Shown: positions 15,781-28,148 of the stretch, piece after piece | How the letters are laid out: each line of letters begins with the position of its first letter | Numbering within the stretch: position 1 is the stretch's first letter | From: JAXLWB01 sp046328715 | Lineage (GTDB): Bacteria > Chloroflexota > Anaerolineae > Caldilineales > Caldilineaceae | Reading direction: 5' to 3' | Length of the DNA: 64,000 nucleotides | Assembly: GCA_046328715.1 (NCBI GenBank) | Contig: JAXLWB010000028.1 | Location: 1-64,000, forward strand | Position numbers and translations under genes: made by a program | Notes under the pieces: generated by a model | Told to the model about the DNA's origin: nothing | Seen by the model: the letters and a program-made list of their open reading frames with translations, nothing else | Database searches by the model: none

Positions 15781-16599
15781 TTACCCCATGGAGATCGACT
15801 GAGCAAACAGCTTCGCTGAACGACTGTTTGACTCACTCGTAAAGGGGAGGGCGATGGCCTCGTTGTAGATCACCGACTGATTTCGACCACTCTTTTTGGC
15901 GTGATAGAGTGCCTTGTCGGCCAGGATCATTGCCTTTTCAACGGAGACCAATTGCGTGCAAAAGGCCAGGCCAATGCTGACTGAAAAGCGAATCGACGTC
16001 CCATGATCTTCAACGACCGTTTCTCGAATCGTTTGATGGAGGCGCTCTGTGAAATTCAAGGCTTGTTCGGCGGTGGTATAGGGCAGCACGAAGGCAAACT
16101 CTTCGCCGCCGATACGCCCTGCCAGATCACTGCTGCGTGAGATTTGGTGGACGATTTTGCCAAAGGCTTCCAGAACGCGGTCGCCAGCCGCATGTCCAAA
16201 GTCGTCATTGATCTTTTTAAAATGATCCAAATCTAGAATCAGGATTGTAAACCCTGCCCCTTGGCGCGCAACCAGGTGGCAGAGATAGTTTGCCTGTTCA
16301 AGAAAGGCGCGCCTGCTCAATAGACCTGTCAGCGCATCGTAGGTTACCAAGATTCGTGCTTCCTCTTCCAGTTTGTGAATTTCGAACACCATATTGACGG
16401 TGAACCAAGCTACGGGGAAGGCTACGATCAGCGGCACAAACATGGCGATGAAAATTGAGGCAAGGGTGACATAGCTGGAATCTAGAAAGCCAAAAACATA
16501 TAGATTTGCCAAAGTTGCCACAACCGAAAGGATCATAGAGACTCCAGTAATGGCAACTATCGCTTTTTTCCGTCCTAATTTGATCGTTAATTTCCGCAT
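15781..16599 (-). CDS. Membrane diguanylate cyclase (GGDEF)
   Basis: The 272-residue protein has two transmembrane helices (about 12-36 and 42-70), a short signalling helix HKLEEEARILVTYDALTGL, and a full GGDEF domain. The active site is GGEEF at residues 164-168; DLDHFKKINDDFGHAAGD is the GTP-binding part. An RxxD inhibitory site (RSSD, 155-158) lies exactly five residues upstream, so product inhibition by c-di-GMP is expected. There is no sensory domain beyond the membrane part. It makes c-di-GMP from two GTP at the membrane. It is flanked by the propeller-gene duplicate and the long palindrome. Confidence 0.9.
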   Translation of the reverse strand: MRKLTIKLGRKKAIVAITGVSMILSVVATLANLYVFGFLDSSYVTLASIFIAMFVPLIVAFPVAWFTVNMVFEIHKLEEEARILVTYDALTGLLSRRAFLEQANYLCHLVARQGAGFTILILDLDHFKKINDDFGHAAGDRVLEAFGKIVHQISRSSDLAGRIGGEEFAFVLPYTTAEQALNFTERLHQTIRETVVEDHGTSIRFSVSIGLAFCTQLVSVEKAMILADKALYHAKKSGRNQSVIYNEAIALPFTSESNSRSAKLFAQSISMG

Positions 16600-16740
16600 G
16601 GAGTAATGTAGCCAAACTATTCATAAACGGGGGCTTGTCGCAGTACTTATTGTGCAAAGTGAGCAGTATTAGAACATTCTACCGCAATTGTTGGTTGTTG
16701 TTAATTACAATATTGTAAGAAGCGTATTAGTTTTTATGTC

Positions 16741-16803
16741 TTTCAGCGCCCCGCACGTTAGTAAGGGGACGGATTTCCCTTACTAACGTGCGGGGCGCTG
16801 AAA
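16741..16803. repeat. Perfect palindrome, 27-bp arms, 9-bp loop
   Basis: Left arm 16741-16767, loop GACGGATTT, right arm 16777-16803, no mismatch; the arms contain GCGCCCCGCACGTTAGTAAG. It lies between two divergent genes, so it cannot end either of them. No T tract follows on either side. The rest of 16600-16931 holds no gene. Confidence 0.9.
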
Positions 16804-16931
16804 CTTACTCTAACTTGAGATACACCCCAACTTACTTATCCACTTTCCCATTTAGCGCATTCGTGCGACAATAGAGCCATCTACGTTCGCTTCAACAAAC
16901 CCTCTCATATTTCACCCGAAAGGCAAACCCT

Positions 16932-20120
<3,189 letters not shown>

Positions 20121-20130
20121 TTACTCAAAA

Positions 20131-20163
20131 AGGTCCTAAAGGTTTTGCAGACCTTTAGGACCT
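20131..20163. terminator. Hairpin after the propeller gene
   Basis: AGGTCCTAAAGGT (20131-20143), loop TTTGCAG, and ACCTTTAGGACCT (20151-20163): 13-bp perfect arms starting 10 bases after the stop codon. The T tract lies on the minus-strand side (TTTTTGAG), so it may work for both directions. Confidence 0.65.
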
Positions 20164-20386
20164 CACCGTTGCCCCACTTCTCCTTTTCCACAAACTTACA
20201 GAAAAGCTAGACTTCTGGCTAGTTCTACCCCCTGTGCTTGGCTAGTCACCTCACGACAAAAGCGATCCACAATTTGATTCTAGTGCCAATTGTAATTGCA
20301 AACACCAGGAATTTCCCCGTGAATCGGGCTGAAATTCATATGTTACAAAGGATAATTTCAGGAGATAATGAATGTAAAAATAGTGG

Positions 20387-20432
20387 TTGACAGCAGTAAA
20401 CTTATGTTGTATAATTCTCGTTAGCGTTAACG
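20387..20432 (+). promoter_or_regulatory. Promoter and operator for the LacI regulator gene
   Basis: TTGACA (20387-20392), 17 bases, TATAAT (20410-20415), then GCGTTAACG with the palindrome CGTTAACG (20425-20432) just downstream of the expected transcription start. A central CG-containing palindrome at this place is the usual site for a LacI-family protein, so autoregulation is likely. 20170-20380 holds nothing I can support. Confidence 0.75.
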
Positions 20433-20541
20433 GAACCTGTACTACCAACAGGGTTGACGCATTCTCCCTAGCTGTCAAGCCGTTTGAACGTAGCTCCTAA
20501 TTCAATCTATATCAATTCCAAAACCGACCTTATTTATTTGG

Positions 20542-20632
20542 CGCTAAACTGCGATTGTAAGGAGAACTGGAATTTTTGCCACCTGTTTTCCAGCCTTAAA
20601 ACTCCGGTTCTCTTTCAGAGGTTAGTTTAGCG
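20542..20632 (+). other. Structured 5' leader of the LacI gene
   Basis: The roughly 230-base leader contains nested inverted repeats: CGCTAAACT (20542-20550) with AGTTTAGCG (20624-20632), and inside it GAGAACTGG with CCGGTTCTC (one mismatch). The outer stem closes only about 25 bases before the ATG. This could be a fold affecting translation, or a pair of protein-binding sites; it matches no riboswitch that I know. Confidence 0.4.
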
Positions 20633-20656
20633 ATAGTGTAAATAGACCGACTTTCT

Positions 20657-21661
20657 ATGGCCAAAGTTACACTGCATGACGTAGCGATGGCAAGTGGCGT
20701 TTCGTTGCAGACTGTTTCGCGGGTCATTAACCATCGCGCTGATGTCTCGGAGGAGACGCGCGCCCAAATCTGGGAGACGATTCAGCGCTTGGGCTACAAG
20801 CCGAATGCATTGGCGCGAGGCTTAGCTTCACGGCGCAGTCATATCCTGGGCATTATTACCTTGCCATTGAACGACTATTTCCGCGCACAGATCATAACCG
20901 GTTTGGAAAAGCAAGCGAGGGCGATGGGCTATGCCTGTCAGATGAGTTTTACCAATGACAATGCTAGCGACCTTCAAGAGCTGTTTGCAGATATGTTGGC
21001 GCGCCAGGTTGATGGAGTTATCGTTCTTGTTCCGAAACAATTTCCGAACCCGCAATTACTGAGTGATACGCCGATTGTCTCGGTTGCTCATAAGTTGGAC
21101 AACTCAAATGCAATCAATGTCGATGTGGATAACATCGATGGTGCCTATCAGGCAATGCGCCATCTCTTGTCACTTGGCCATCGGACCATCGGACAAATTG
21201 TTGGCCCTCATGACTGGACCCCAGCCTCTGATCGGATTGAAGGATCACGGCGAGCGCTGGCTGAATATCAGTTGAAACAATCCCCTGATGACATGGTAGA
21301 GTGTCGAGAATGGTCATTTGAAGCAGGCTATCAGGCTGCGCACCATTTGTTGAGGAGCAATCCGCAGATCACAGCTCTTTTTTGTCATATGGATTGGATG
21401 GCTGTGGGTGCATATCGAGCGTTGCGCGAGGCGAACCGGCGTATCCCCGAGGATGTCAGCGTGATCGGCTATGATGATTTGCCAATTTGCCAATATTTAG
21501 ATCCGCCACTGACCAGCGTCCGCCAACCGAGTCAGGGACTTGGTCAATTAATCGCTCAGTTGGCGGTGAACGCTGTTGAACATACAACACCTTTTCGTCA
21601 AGATATCTTGGTTCCTGTTGAGCTCATGATACGGAGCAGTGTCATGGCTCCATCTGCGTAA
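20657..21661 (+). CDS. LacI-family transcriptional regulator
   Basis: The 334-residue protein starts with the LacI helix-turn-helix, VTLHDVAMASGVSLQTVSRVIN, and the hinge YKPNALARGLASRRSHILG, followed by the periplasmic-binding-protein-like effector domain (FPNPQLLSDTPIVSV, RRIPEDVSVIGYDDL, and the ending LVPVELMIRSSV). LacI proteins bind sugars or nucleosides and release an operator. It lies immediately upstream of the Opp-type transporter and arabinofuranosidase, all on the plus strand, so it is the likely regulator of that operon, with an arabinose-containing sugar as ligand. The ribosome site is weak. Confidence 0.9.
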   Translation: MAKVTLHDVAMASGVSLQTVSRVINHRADVSEETRAQIWETIQRLGYKPNALARGLASRRSHILGIITLPLNDYFRAQIITGLEKQARAMGYACQMSFTNDNASDLQELFADMLARQVDGVIVLVPKQFPNPQLLSDTPIVSVAHKLDNSNAINVDVDNIDGAYQAMRHLLSLGHRTIGQIVGPHDWTPASDRIEGSRRALAEYQLKQSPDDMVECREWSFEAGYQAAHHLLRSNPQITALFCHMDWMAVGAYRALREANRRIPEDVSVIGYDDLPICQYLDPPLTSVRQPSQGLGQLIAQLAVNAVEHTTPFRQDILVPVELMIRSSVMAPSA

Positions 21662-21698
21662 GATGAATTTGTTGTTGACAGTCTAAGTGGATTTGCTT

Positions 21699-21739
21699 TG
21701 AAAATGGTCATTTCAAGACCGTTAAAACGACCATTTTCA
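21699..21739 (+). terminator. Inverted repeat between the LacI gene and the transporter operon
   Basis: TGAAAATGGTC (21699-21709) and GACCATTTTCA (21729-21739) form an 11-bp stem with a 19-base loop. It lies 38 bases after the lacI stop. It may be a weak terminator or a regulator site for the operon that begins at 21875. Confidence 0.4.
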
Positions 21740-21874
21740 GACATAGTTCACGAGAAGTTGCTCCCTCTCGTTCCCTAAGTTTTCAAATGTTCCTATTGTT
21801 ACGATGCTGGATTCGATGTTTCTTGTTCGTAGCATCACTTGATGCTACGTCAAAACTCAAAGAAGGAGTCACAA

Positions 21875-23857
21875 ATGAATAGTTTCTACCTTTCGCGACG
21901 TGCATTCTTACAGCAATTGGGACTTGTCACGGCTGGGGCTGCACTGGCATCTTGTGCGCCAACTGGGACACCGGCCCCATCTGCTGGCGCACCTGGAGAA
22001 GCGGCAGCGGCTCAGCCTGCTGCCGGCAAGGAAGTTGCACCCGGTGTTCCCCGCAATGAGACCTTGATTCTGGAAAATCCGACTGGCAAAGTGGTGCCAG
22101 CCGACGACTTCAACCGTTGGCGACCCGGCATCCAAAGTGCTTCGACTGGTCTTCAACAGTTGGGGCTTGATGCACTTTGGTATATCGACCCCGACGCTGG
22201 CATTGATGGTGTGTGGGACAACTCACTGGCTGCCGAAAAGCCGATCTACAATGAGGACTTCACTGAGATGACAGTGAAATTGCGCCAGGGAATTTTCTGG
22301 AGTGATGGCGTCGAATTTACTGCCGACGACCTGATCTACACGGTAGACACTCAGAAGAACACCCCAGGCTTGGCCTATACGGGTCAGTTCTCAAAGTATG
22401 TGGCGAGCATTGAGAAGCCTGATAACTACACCGTCATCTTCAAACTCACGCAGCCCAACTCGCGCTTCCACGGTCTCTTTACTGTGCGTTGGAGTGCCTG
22501 TTTCATGATGCCCAAGCACATTTTTGAGAAGCAGGCCGATGTGGTGGCTTACACCTTCAACCCGCCGGTCAGCCTAAGCGCCTATACGCTCAAAGATTTC
22601 GACCCGAATGGCAACTGGTATCTGTGGCAGCGCCGCGAAGATTGGCAACGCACAACGCTCGCCCGCTTTGGTGAGCCCGCTCCCAAGTTTGCCATGTATA
22701 TTGCCCCTGGCCCCAGCGATAAGAAGGTGATGGCGCAGACGGCCAAAGACCTGGATGTGATCCATGATATCGCCCCTGAAGGCATGATCACGTTAGCCAA
22801 GACCAATCCGACCTCGAAGGGTTGGTTCAAATCCTTCCCTTGGGCCCACCCCGATCCAACCCTGCCCGCGGTGATCTACAACAACGAGAAGCCAGGTTTG
22901 GACAACCGCGATGTGCGTTGGGCCTTGACCCTGGCCATTGATATCGTGCGTGTGGCGATGGCCTCCTATCGTGGTGCGGCGACGATCTCTGCCATCCATG
23001 TGCCGCCGACCGGCCTCTATCCAAAATACTATTTCGATCCGCTGCAAGATTGGCTGAAAGAATTCAGTATCGAAGTCGATGGTCAGGCTTACAAACCCTA
23101 TGACCCGGACGCAGGGTCACGCATTGCCGACGAAGCGCGCAAGGCGCTCGGTGACCTCGTGCCCACCGACCCGGCTGAGATCCGCAAGGCGATTGGTTAT
23201 GGCTGGTGGAAGCGCGATCTGGAGGTCGCCGAAAAGTTGATGCTCCAGGCCGGCTGCACCCGTGACTCAGCGAGCAAGTGGTTGCTGCCCAGCGGTGATC
23301 CGCTCAAGATTGCCCTCTTGGCGGAAGGAGATACTCGCCCGGTCATGAACCGTGGTGCGGCGATGATTGTGGAAAACTGGGTCGAGTTTGGCGTTGATGC
23401 CACACTCGATGTGCGTGACAATGCCTCGCGCTCCAAGTTGGCTTTGACCGGTGACTTTGATGCCGAATTTGGCTGGACGATTGAGACTTGGGGTGGCCAT
23501 CCCGATCTCTTCTTCTTCCTCGAATCGTGGCACTCTAGCCTCTACAAACCGTCGGGCGAGAACGCGGTAGGCCGCAACCGGATGCGCTGGAAAAACCCGG
23601 AGCTTGACCCCATCATCGAAAGCATTCAGAAGCTAGACTTCGATGATCCCAAAGGTATTGAATTGGGCATCGAGTTTATCAAGCTGGCTGCGCGCGAGAT
23701 GCCGATCACGCCGATCATGTCGTATAACGTCTTCTCAGTCTGTGACGAGACCTACTGGACGGGCTTCCCCTCTGCTGAGGATCCCTACACCGATCCCGTT
23801 GCCAACTGGGCGAACACTAAGTATATGTATGTGAAGATCAAATCAACCGGCGCTTGA
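21875..23857 (+). CDS. ABC transporter substrate-binding lipoprotein, family 5 (Opp/Dpp type)
   Basis: I start at ATG 21875, which has AAGGAG at the right distance; an upstream TTG frame lacks this. The N-terminus MNSFYLSRRAFLQQLG carries a twin-arginine motif and is followed by LASC, a lipobox, so the protein is folded before export and anchored to the membrane. The 660-residue body has family-5 signs: TEMTVKLRQGIFWSDGVEFT, DDLIYTVDT, NRDVRWALTLAIDI. Family-5 proteins bind peptides, nickel or oligosaccharides. With the adjoining GH51 gene, an arabinose-containing oligosaccharide is the likely ligand (inference). Confidence 0.9.
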   Translation: MNSFYLSRRAFLQQLGLVTAGAALASCAPTGTPAPSAGAPGEAAAAQPAAGKEVAPGVPRNETLILENPTGKVVPADDFNRWRPGIQSASTGLQQLGLDALWYIDPDAGIDGVWDNSLAAEKPIYNEDFTEMTVKLRQGIFWSDGVEFTADDLIYTVDTQKNTPGLAYTGQFSKYVASIEKPDNYTVIFKLTQPNSRFHGLFTVRWSACFMMPKHIFEKQADVVAYTFNPPVSLSAYTLKDFDPNGNWYLWQRREDWQRTTLARFGEPAPKFAMYIAPGPSDKKVMAQTAKDLDVIHDIAPEGMITLAKTNPTSKGWFKSFPWAHPDPTLPAVIYNNEKPGLDNRDVRWALTLAIDIVRVAMASYRGAATISAIHVPPTGLYPKYYFDPLQDWLKEFSIEVDGQAYKPYDPDAGSRIADEARKALGDLVPTDPAEIRKAIGYGWWKRDLEVAEKLMLQAGCTRDSASKWLLPSGDPLKIALLAEGDTRPVMNRGAAMIVENWVEFGVDATLDVRDNASRSKLALTGDFDAEFGWTIETWGGHPDLFFFLESWHSSLYKPSGENAVGRNRMRWKNPELDPIIESIQKLDFDDPKGIELGIEFIKLAAREMPITPIMSYNVFSVCDETYWTGFPSAEDPYTDPVANWANTKYMYVKIKSTGA

Positions 23858-23922
23858 TTATGATAAGGTGACAGGAAGACAAGATGATACTGGTGGCTAA
23901 ATCGCTGCCCGATTAAAATCGG

Positions 23923-23996
23923 CTGCTGACAACGAGAAGTCGCTGAGGCGACTAAGAAATACCTTAGTGCCTGAGGGCACTTCTCGTTGTCAGCAG
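23923..23996. repeat. Palindromic element with 18-bp arms and inner hairpin
   Basis: CTGCTGACAACGAGAAGT (23923-23940) pairs with 23979-23996 without mismatch, and the inner part (ACTAAG-AAATAC-CTTAGT with imperfect flanks) pairs too. On both sides lie copies of AAGACAAGATGA and CTTGTCTTCTTGTC (23875-23885, 24040-24110), which also pair with each other. The whole gap between binding-protein and permease genes is thus palindromic. Confidence 0.8.
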
Positions 23997-24124
23997 GGGA
24001 ATTGATTCCCTTTTTGAATTTGCCAGCAGTATCACAAGAAGACAAGATGACAGGAAGTGGTAAAGACTTGTCTTCTTGTCATCCGGTCTTCTTGTCTTCT
24101 TGTCAGCGAAACTGGGGATAAAAC

Positions 24125-25135
24125 GTGCGTAAGTTCTTTCTCCGTTACCTACTCCCGCGGCTTGGCCAATATGTGATGGTCGTCTTTCTGGGAGTGACGT
24201 TGACCTTTATCATTCCGCGCTTTTCACCCAACGATCCAGTCGAGCGCCAGGTGAGTCAAATCATGATGAGCGGCTCACAGGTCAGCCCCGAAGCGATTGA
24301 GCACTTGCGATCGGCCTTGACAGAGATGTATGGACTGTCAGGCAGTCCGCTGCAGCAGTACTTTGCCTTTTGGGGACGATTGTTGCGCGGGGACCTGGGC
24401 CCGTCACTCTCGAGCTTTCCGACGCCGGTCACACGGCTGATTGCGACGGCGCTGCCCTGGACGCTGGGTCTGTTGCTCACGTCGATTGTGATCTCCTGGG
24501 TGCTGGGTAACTTGCTGGGTGGACTGGCCAGTTACTATCCTAAAAATCCGCTGATCCGTGTGATCGATGTACTCAGCCAAGCGGTGCGACCCATCCCCTA
24601 TTACATCATGTCGCTGGTTTTGTTGGCATTGTTTGCCTACGTCATTCCCATTTTTCCCTTTAGCGGTGCCTATCCGCCGGGCACGCACGTCGAATTCAGT
24701 CTCAACTTTGCCCTCACCGTGGTCAAACATTCGATCTTGCCCGCACTGAGCTTGATTGCCGTGGGTATCGGCGGCTGGTTTATCGGTATGAAGTCACTCA
24801 CATCCAACATTATTTCCGAGGATTACGTTGCCTATGCCGAAAATGCTGGGTTGCGGGAGCGGACGATCCTCTTCGAGTATGTGATGCGCAACGCCATGCT
24901 ACCGCAGATTACCGGTTTGGCCCTACAATTGGGGCTGATCTTCAACGGTGCCTTGATCATGGAAGTCGTCTTTGGCTATCCAGGGATGGGCATGTTGACG
25001 TTGCAGGCAGTGATGGCCAACGACTACACGCTGATCATGGGGATCGCCATCTTCTCGATCATTGGCGTTGCTACCTCTGTCCTTATTCTCGACTTACTCT
25101 ACCCGCTCTTCGACCCGCGGGTGAGGCATCAGTAA
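24125..25135 (+). CDS. ABC transporter permease, DppB/OppB type
   Basis: The 336-residue protein starts at a GTG, has an N-terminal membrane helix (YVMVVFLGVTLTFIIPRF), the OppB-type RQVSQIM...LYGLSGSPLQQYFAFW region, five further helices, and the EAA loop ENAGLRERTILFEYVMRNAM that contacts the ATPase. Length and motif order are normal for DppB. It would form the pore with the second permease at 25287. A 267-bp repeat-rich gap separates it from the binding protein, more than is usual within an operon. Confidence 0.9.
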   Translation: MRKFFLRYLLPRLGQYVMVVFLGVTLTFIIPRFSPNDPVERQVSQIMMSGSQVSPEAIEHLRSALTEMYGLSGSPLQQYFAFWGRLLRGDLGPSLSSFPTPVTRLIATALPWTLGLLLTSIVISWVLGNLLGGLASYYPKNPLIRVIDVLSQAVRPIPYYIMSLVLLALFAYVIPIFPFSGAYPPGTHVEFSLNFALTVVKHSILPALSLIAVGIGGWFIGMKSLTSNIISEDYVAYAENAGLRERTILFEYVMRNAMLPQITGLALQLGLIFNGALIMEVVFGYPGMGMLTLQAVMANDYTLIMGIAIFSIIGVATSVLILDLLYPLFDPRVRHQ

Positions 25136-25150
25136 TGCACTGCATAGATT

Positions 25151-25259
25151 GCACTACACAGAGTACACGGAGGAAGCACAGAGAACACAGAGAGAAGCGG
25201 AGAGATTTATTCTGAGTTCTCTGTGATCTCTGTGCCACTCTGCGCTCTCTGTGTAGTGC
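25151..25259. repeat. Palindrome made of CACAGAG-type short repeats
   Basis: GCACTACACAGAG (25151-25163) pairs with CTCTGTGTAGTGC (25247-25259); the inner parts (CACAGAGAACACAGAGA and TTCTCTGTGATCTCTGTG) pair as well. It fills most of the gap between the two permease genes. Confidence 0.75.
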
Positions 25260-25286
25260 CGTAATCTCTACTCTAAAAGGCGGATC

Positions 25287-26144
25287 ATGCTGACGATTCT
25301 CCGCGATTTGCTCAAACATGACGGTCGCTTTCGCGTGGCCTTTGTTTTTCTGTTGGCGACATTGGTTCTGTCGCTGCTCTCCTTTGTCTCCCCGTATGAG
25401 CCGTCCAAGACCTTTATGGTGCCGCCCGACATGCCTCCTTCGGCGGAATATCTCTTTGGCACCAGTTCGCGTGGCCAGGATATTTTCTGGTGGATGGCGT
25501 TTGCTGTGCGCAACTCACTCTTGCTCGGTATCCTCACGGCTGTGATTTCACGCATCATCGCCATCTTGGTTGGGTTGACGGCGGGCTACCGAGGCGGCTG
25601 GATCGATCGCATTCTGATGTCGATCAACGACAGCTTTGTCGTGATGCCGGTGCTGCCAATTCTGATCCTGCTTAGCTTTCTGTTGCGCGGCAAGATGAGC
25701 CTGATGTCGCTGGCCTTCATTATGGGACTCTTTGGCTGGCCCTGGGATGCCAGATTGATTCGGGCTCAGGTGCTCAGTCTGAAGGAGCGCCCCTTCACGC
25801 GCACCGCCGTCTATTCGGGCACACCTTCCTTTCAGATCACGCTGAATGAGCATTTGCCCTTTGTGCTGCCCGTCGTCTTTGCAACAACGATCAACAACTT
25901 GCTCTGGTCGATCGGCATGGAGGTCACACTCAGTGTGCTCGGTCTCTCCGATGTGACATTGCCCACCATCGGAACCACGATCTTCTGGGCCAATCAACAT
26001 CAGGCATTGGTGGCAGGCATCTGGTGGTGGTTGGGCGCACCGGTGCTGGTTGCCATTATTCTCTTCCTCGGCTTGTACTTGCTCTTCTCTAGCGTCAACG
26101 AGTACATAGACCCGCGCACCCGCCTACGGCAGATCGGAGGTTGA
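25287..26144 (+). CDS. ABC transporter permease, DppC/OppC type
   Basis: The 285-residue protein has the DppC N-terminal helix followed by a periplasmic loop (SPYEPSKTFMVPPDMP, YLFGTSSRGQDIFWW, the typical 'GTDxxGRD' variant), five more membrane helices, and the EAA-like loop LSLKERPFTRTAVYSG. It pairs with the DppB-type permease. The ATPase gene follows after 3 bases, so the two are co-translated. Confidence 0.9.
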   Translation: MLTILRDLLKHDGRFRVAFVFLLATLVLSLLSFVSPYEPSKTFMVPPDMPPSAEYLFGTSSRGQDIFWWMAFAVRNSLLLGILTAVISRIIAILVGLTAGYRGGWIDRILMSINDSFVVMPVLPILILLSFLLRGKMSLMSLAFIMGLFGWPWDARLIRAQVLSLKERPFTRTAVYSGTPSFQITLNEHLPFVLPVVFATTINNLLWSIGMEVTLSVLGLSDVTLPTIGTTIFWANQHQALVAGIWWWLGAPVLVAIILFLGLYLLFSSVNEYIDPRTRLRQIGG

Positions 26145-26147
26145 ACG

Positions 26148-27140
26148 ATGGCGCTACTTGAGGTAAAGGATCTACGAGCCTACTATCAGACCGAAGTTTA
26201 CGGTATCTCGCGCACTGTGCGTGCCGTCGATGATGTTTCTCTAGAGTTACTGTCGGACGAGATTTACGGTGTTGCCGGGGAGTCGAGCTGTGGCAAAACC
26301 ACGCTGATCAAAGTACTTTCAGGTACGATCAAGCCGCCACTCAAAGTGGAAACCGGCTCGGTGATCTACGACTTTGGCAGTGACAAAGTGGATATGCTCC
26401 ATGCCAGCCAGGCTGATCTGCGGGTCAATGTACGTTGGAAAGAGATCTCGTATGTCATGCAAGGTTCGATGAGTGTGCTCAACCCGGTGCGGCGCATCAT
26501 GCGTACCTTTGAAGACATTGTCGATACCCACCAGGGCATCCCTGACAAACGAGCATTTCTAGAGAAGACTCGCGAGCATGTGCGCACGCTTGGCCTGCCG
26601 CCTGATGTGTTGAATCTCTTTCCGCACCAACTTTCGGGCGGAATGCGGCAACGAGTGGCGATTGCGCTGGCGACGGTCTTTCATCCCAGCTTGATCATCG
26701 CCGACGAGCCAACAACTGCGTTGGATGTGGTTGTGCAGCGCGGGGTTTTGCAGATGTTGAAGGATATTCAGAGCGAGAGCAAAAACACTGTCTTATTAGT
26801 GACCCATGATCTCGCTGTCCATGCCAATGTGGCCGATCGAGTGGCGGTGATGTATGCTGGCCGCATCGTCGAAGAGGCACCGACGCAGACCATTTTCAAC
26901 AATCCCAGCCATCCCTACACCCAACATCTGATTCATTCGCTGCCGATGATTGGCGACCGCTCAACCAAAGCGAGTCTGAGTGGTGCGCCACCCAATTTGG
27001 CCAATCCACCCAGCGGCTGCCGTTTTCATCCCCGCTGTCCCTTTGCGATGGATCGCTGTCGCCATGAAACGCCGAAGATGTTAACACTTCCCGACCGTCA
27101 TCGGGTTGCCTGCCATTTGGTCGAGGAGGCTGCGGCATGA
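26148..27140 (+). CDS. ABC transporter ATPase, OppD/DppD type
   Basis: The 330-residue protein has Walker A VAGESSCGKTTLIKVLSG, Q-loop SYVMQGSMSVLNP, signature LSGGMRQRVAIALA, Walker B LIIADEPTTALDV and H-loop LLVTHDLAV, followed by the OppD C-terminal part with the four-cysteine-type cluster GCRFHPRCPFAMDRC. The Walker A has Cys in place of the more usual Gly (SSCGKT), which is tolerated in this family. Its stop overlaps the start of the next ATPase gene (ATGA at 27137). Confidence 0.9.
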   Translation: MALLEVKDLRAYYQTEVYGISRTVRAVDDVSLELLSDEIYGVAGESSCGKTTLIKVLSGTIKPPLKVETGSVIYDFGSDKVDMLHASQADLRVNVRWKEISYVMQGSMSVLNPVRRIMRTFEDIVDTHQGIPDKRAFLEKTREHVRTLGLPPDVLNLFPHQLSGGMRQRVAIALATVFHPSLIIADEPTTALDVVVQRGVLQMLKDIQSESKNTVLLVTHDLAVHANVADRVAVMYAGRIVEEAPTQTIFNNPSHPYTQHLIHSLPMIGDRSTKASLSGAPPNLANPPSGCRFHPRCPFAMDRCRHETPKMLTLPDRHRVACHLVEEAAA

Positions 27141-28135
27141 GTGCCAATCGAAAGTTACTGGACGTTCAGCAAGTAACAGCAGAATTTCAGGTAGGCGGCC
27201 TCTTCGACGGCAGTCGGCTGATTGCAGTGAACAATATCTCCTTCGCCTTGGAGAGCGATCGTCCCGAAATCTATACCCTGGCTGGCGAGAGCGGCAGCGG
27301 CAAGACTACGCTGGCACGTATGTTGCTCCACGACCTGGACCCCACGCAGGGCAAAGTGATCTTCGAAGGGCGTGATCTCGCCACGCTCAAATCAAGAGCC
27401 GATGTGATGGCCTTTATGAAGAAGGTGCAGCCGGTCTTTCAAAATCCCTTTGAAACCTTTAGCCCGCTGCGCCGTGTAGAAGAATATCTCTTTGACACAG
27501 CCATCAATTTTGGTCGAGCTAAGAATCGACGCGCTGCTGCGCCGATTGTTGATGCTGCGTTGCACCAGGTTGGACTCTCCCTCGAAGAGATAAACCGACG
27601 CTATCCCCATGAACTTTCAGGCGGGCAGATTCAGCGCGTCTCGGTTGCGCGGGCGCTTATTCCCGAACCGCGTTTAATTCTGGCCGACGAGCCGGTCTCG
27701 ATGGTCGATGCTTCGTTGCGTATGGCGATTGTCAACCTTTTTCGCAAGCTGCGCGACGAGCAGAAGGTCAGTATTCTCTATATCACCCATGATCTGGCCA
27801 CGGCCTACTACATCAGCGATCGTATCGCCATCATGTTGCGCGGTTATGTCGTCGAGACAGGTCCGGTAGAAGCTGTCCTCGATCGCCCGTTGCACCCCTA
27901 CACGCAACTGTTGCGTGACTCAGTCCCCAAACCCAAACCCGATGCCCGAGAAGCCTGGGCCACACACATTGAACTCGGCACCACGGAAATCAAAGAGTAC
28001 GGACGGGTCGGCTGCAAGTTTGCCGGGCGCTGTCCGCATGTCATGGAAATCTGCCGCCAGGCCGATCCTCCTGACATCGAAGCCGAAGGGCGCACCGTTA
28101 AGTGCTATCTTTACGCAGATGGCGTTAGCAAGTAA
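27137..28135 (+). CDS. ABC transporter ATPase, OppF/DppF type
   Basis: The 332-residue protein has Walker A LAGESGSGKTTLARMLL, Q-loop VQPVFQNPFETFSPLRRV, signature LSGGQIQRVSVARALI, Walker B LILADEPVSMVDA, H-loop ILYITHDLAT, and the OppF C-terminal region with CKFAGRCPHVMEICRQ, a conserved cysteine group. It completes the five-gene transporter and overlaps the preceding gene by four bases. Both ATPases hydrolyse ATP at the inner face of the permease pair. Confidence 0.9.
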   Translation: MSANRKLLDVQQVTAEFQVGGLFDGSRLIAVNNISFALESDRPEIYTLAGESGSGKTTLARMLLHDLDPTQGKVIFEGRDLATLKSRADVMAFMKKVQPVFQNPFETFSPLRRVEEYLFDTAINFGRAKNRRAAAPIVDAALHQVGLSLEEINRRYPHELSGGQIQRVSVARALIPEPRLILADEPVSMVDASLRMAIVNLFRKLRDEQKVSILYITHDLATAYYISDRIAIMLRGYVVETGPVEAVLDRPLHPYTQLLRDSVPKPKPDAREAWATHIELGTTEIKEYGRVGCKFAGRCPHVMEICRQADPPDIEAEGRTVKCYLYADGVSK

Positions 28136-28148
28136 GCAAATCCCTTTG

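Noticed and set aside
20251..20478. 75-residue minus-strand frame upstream of the LacI gene
   Set aside because: It covers the promoter and operator region, has no ribosome site, and resembles no family.
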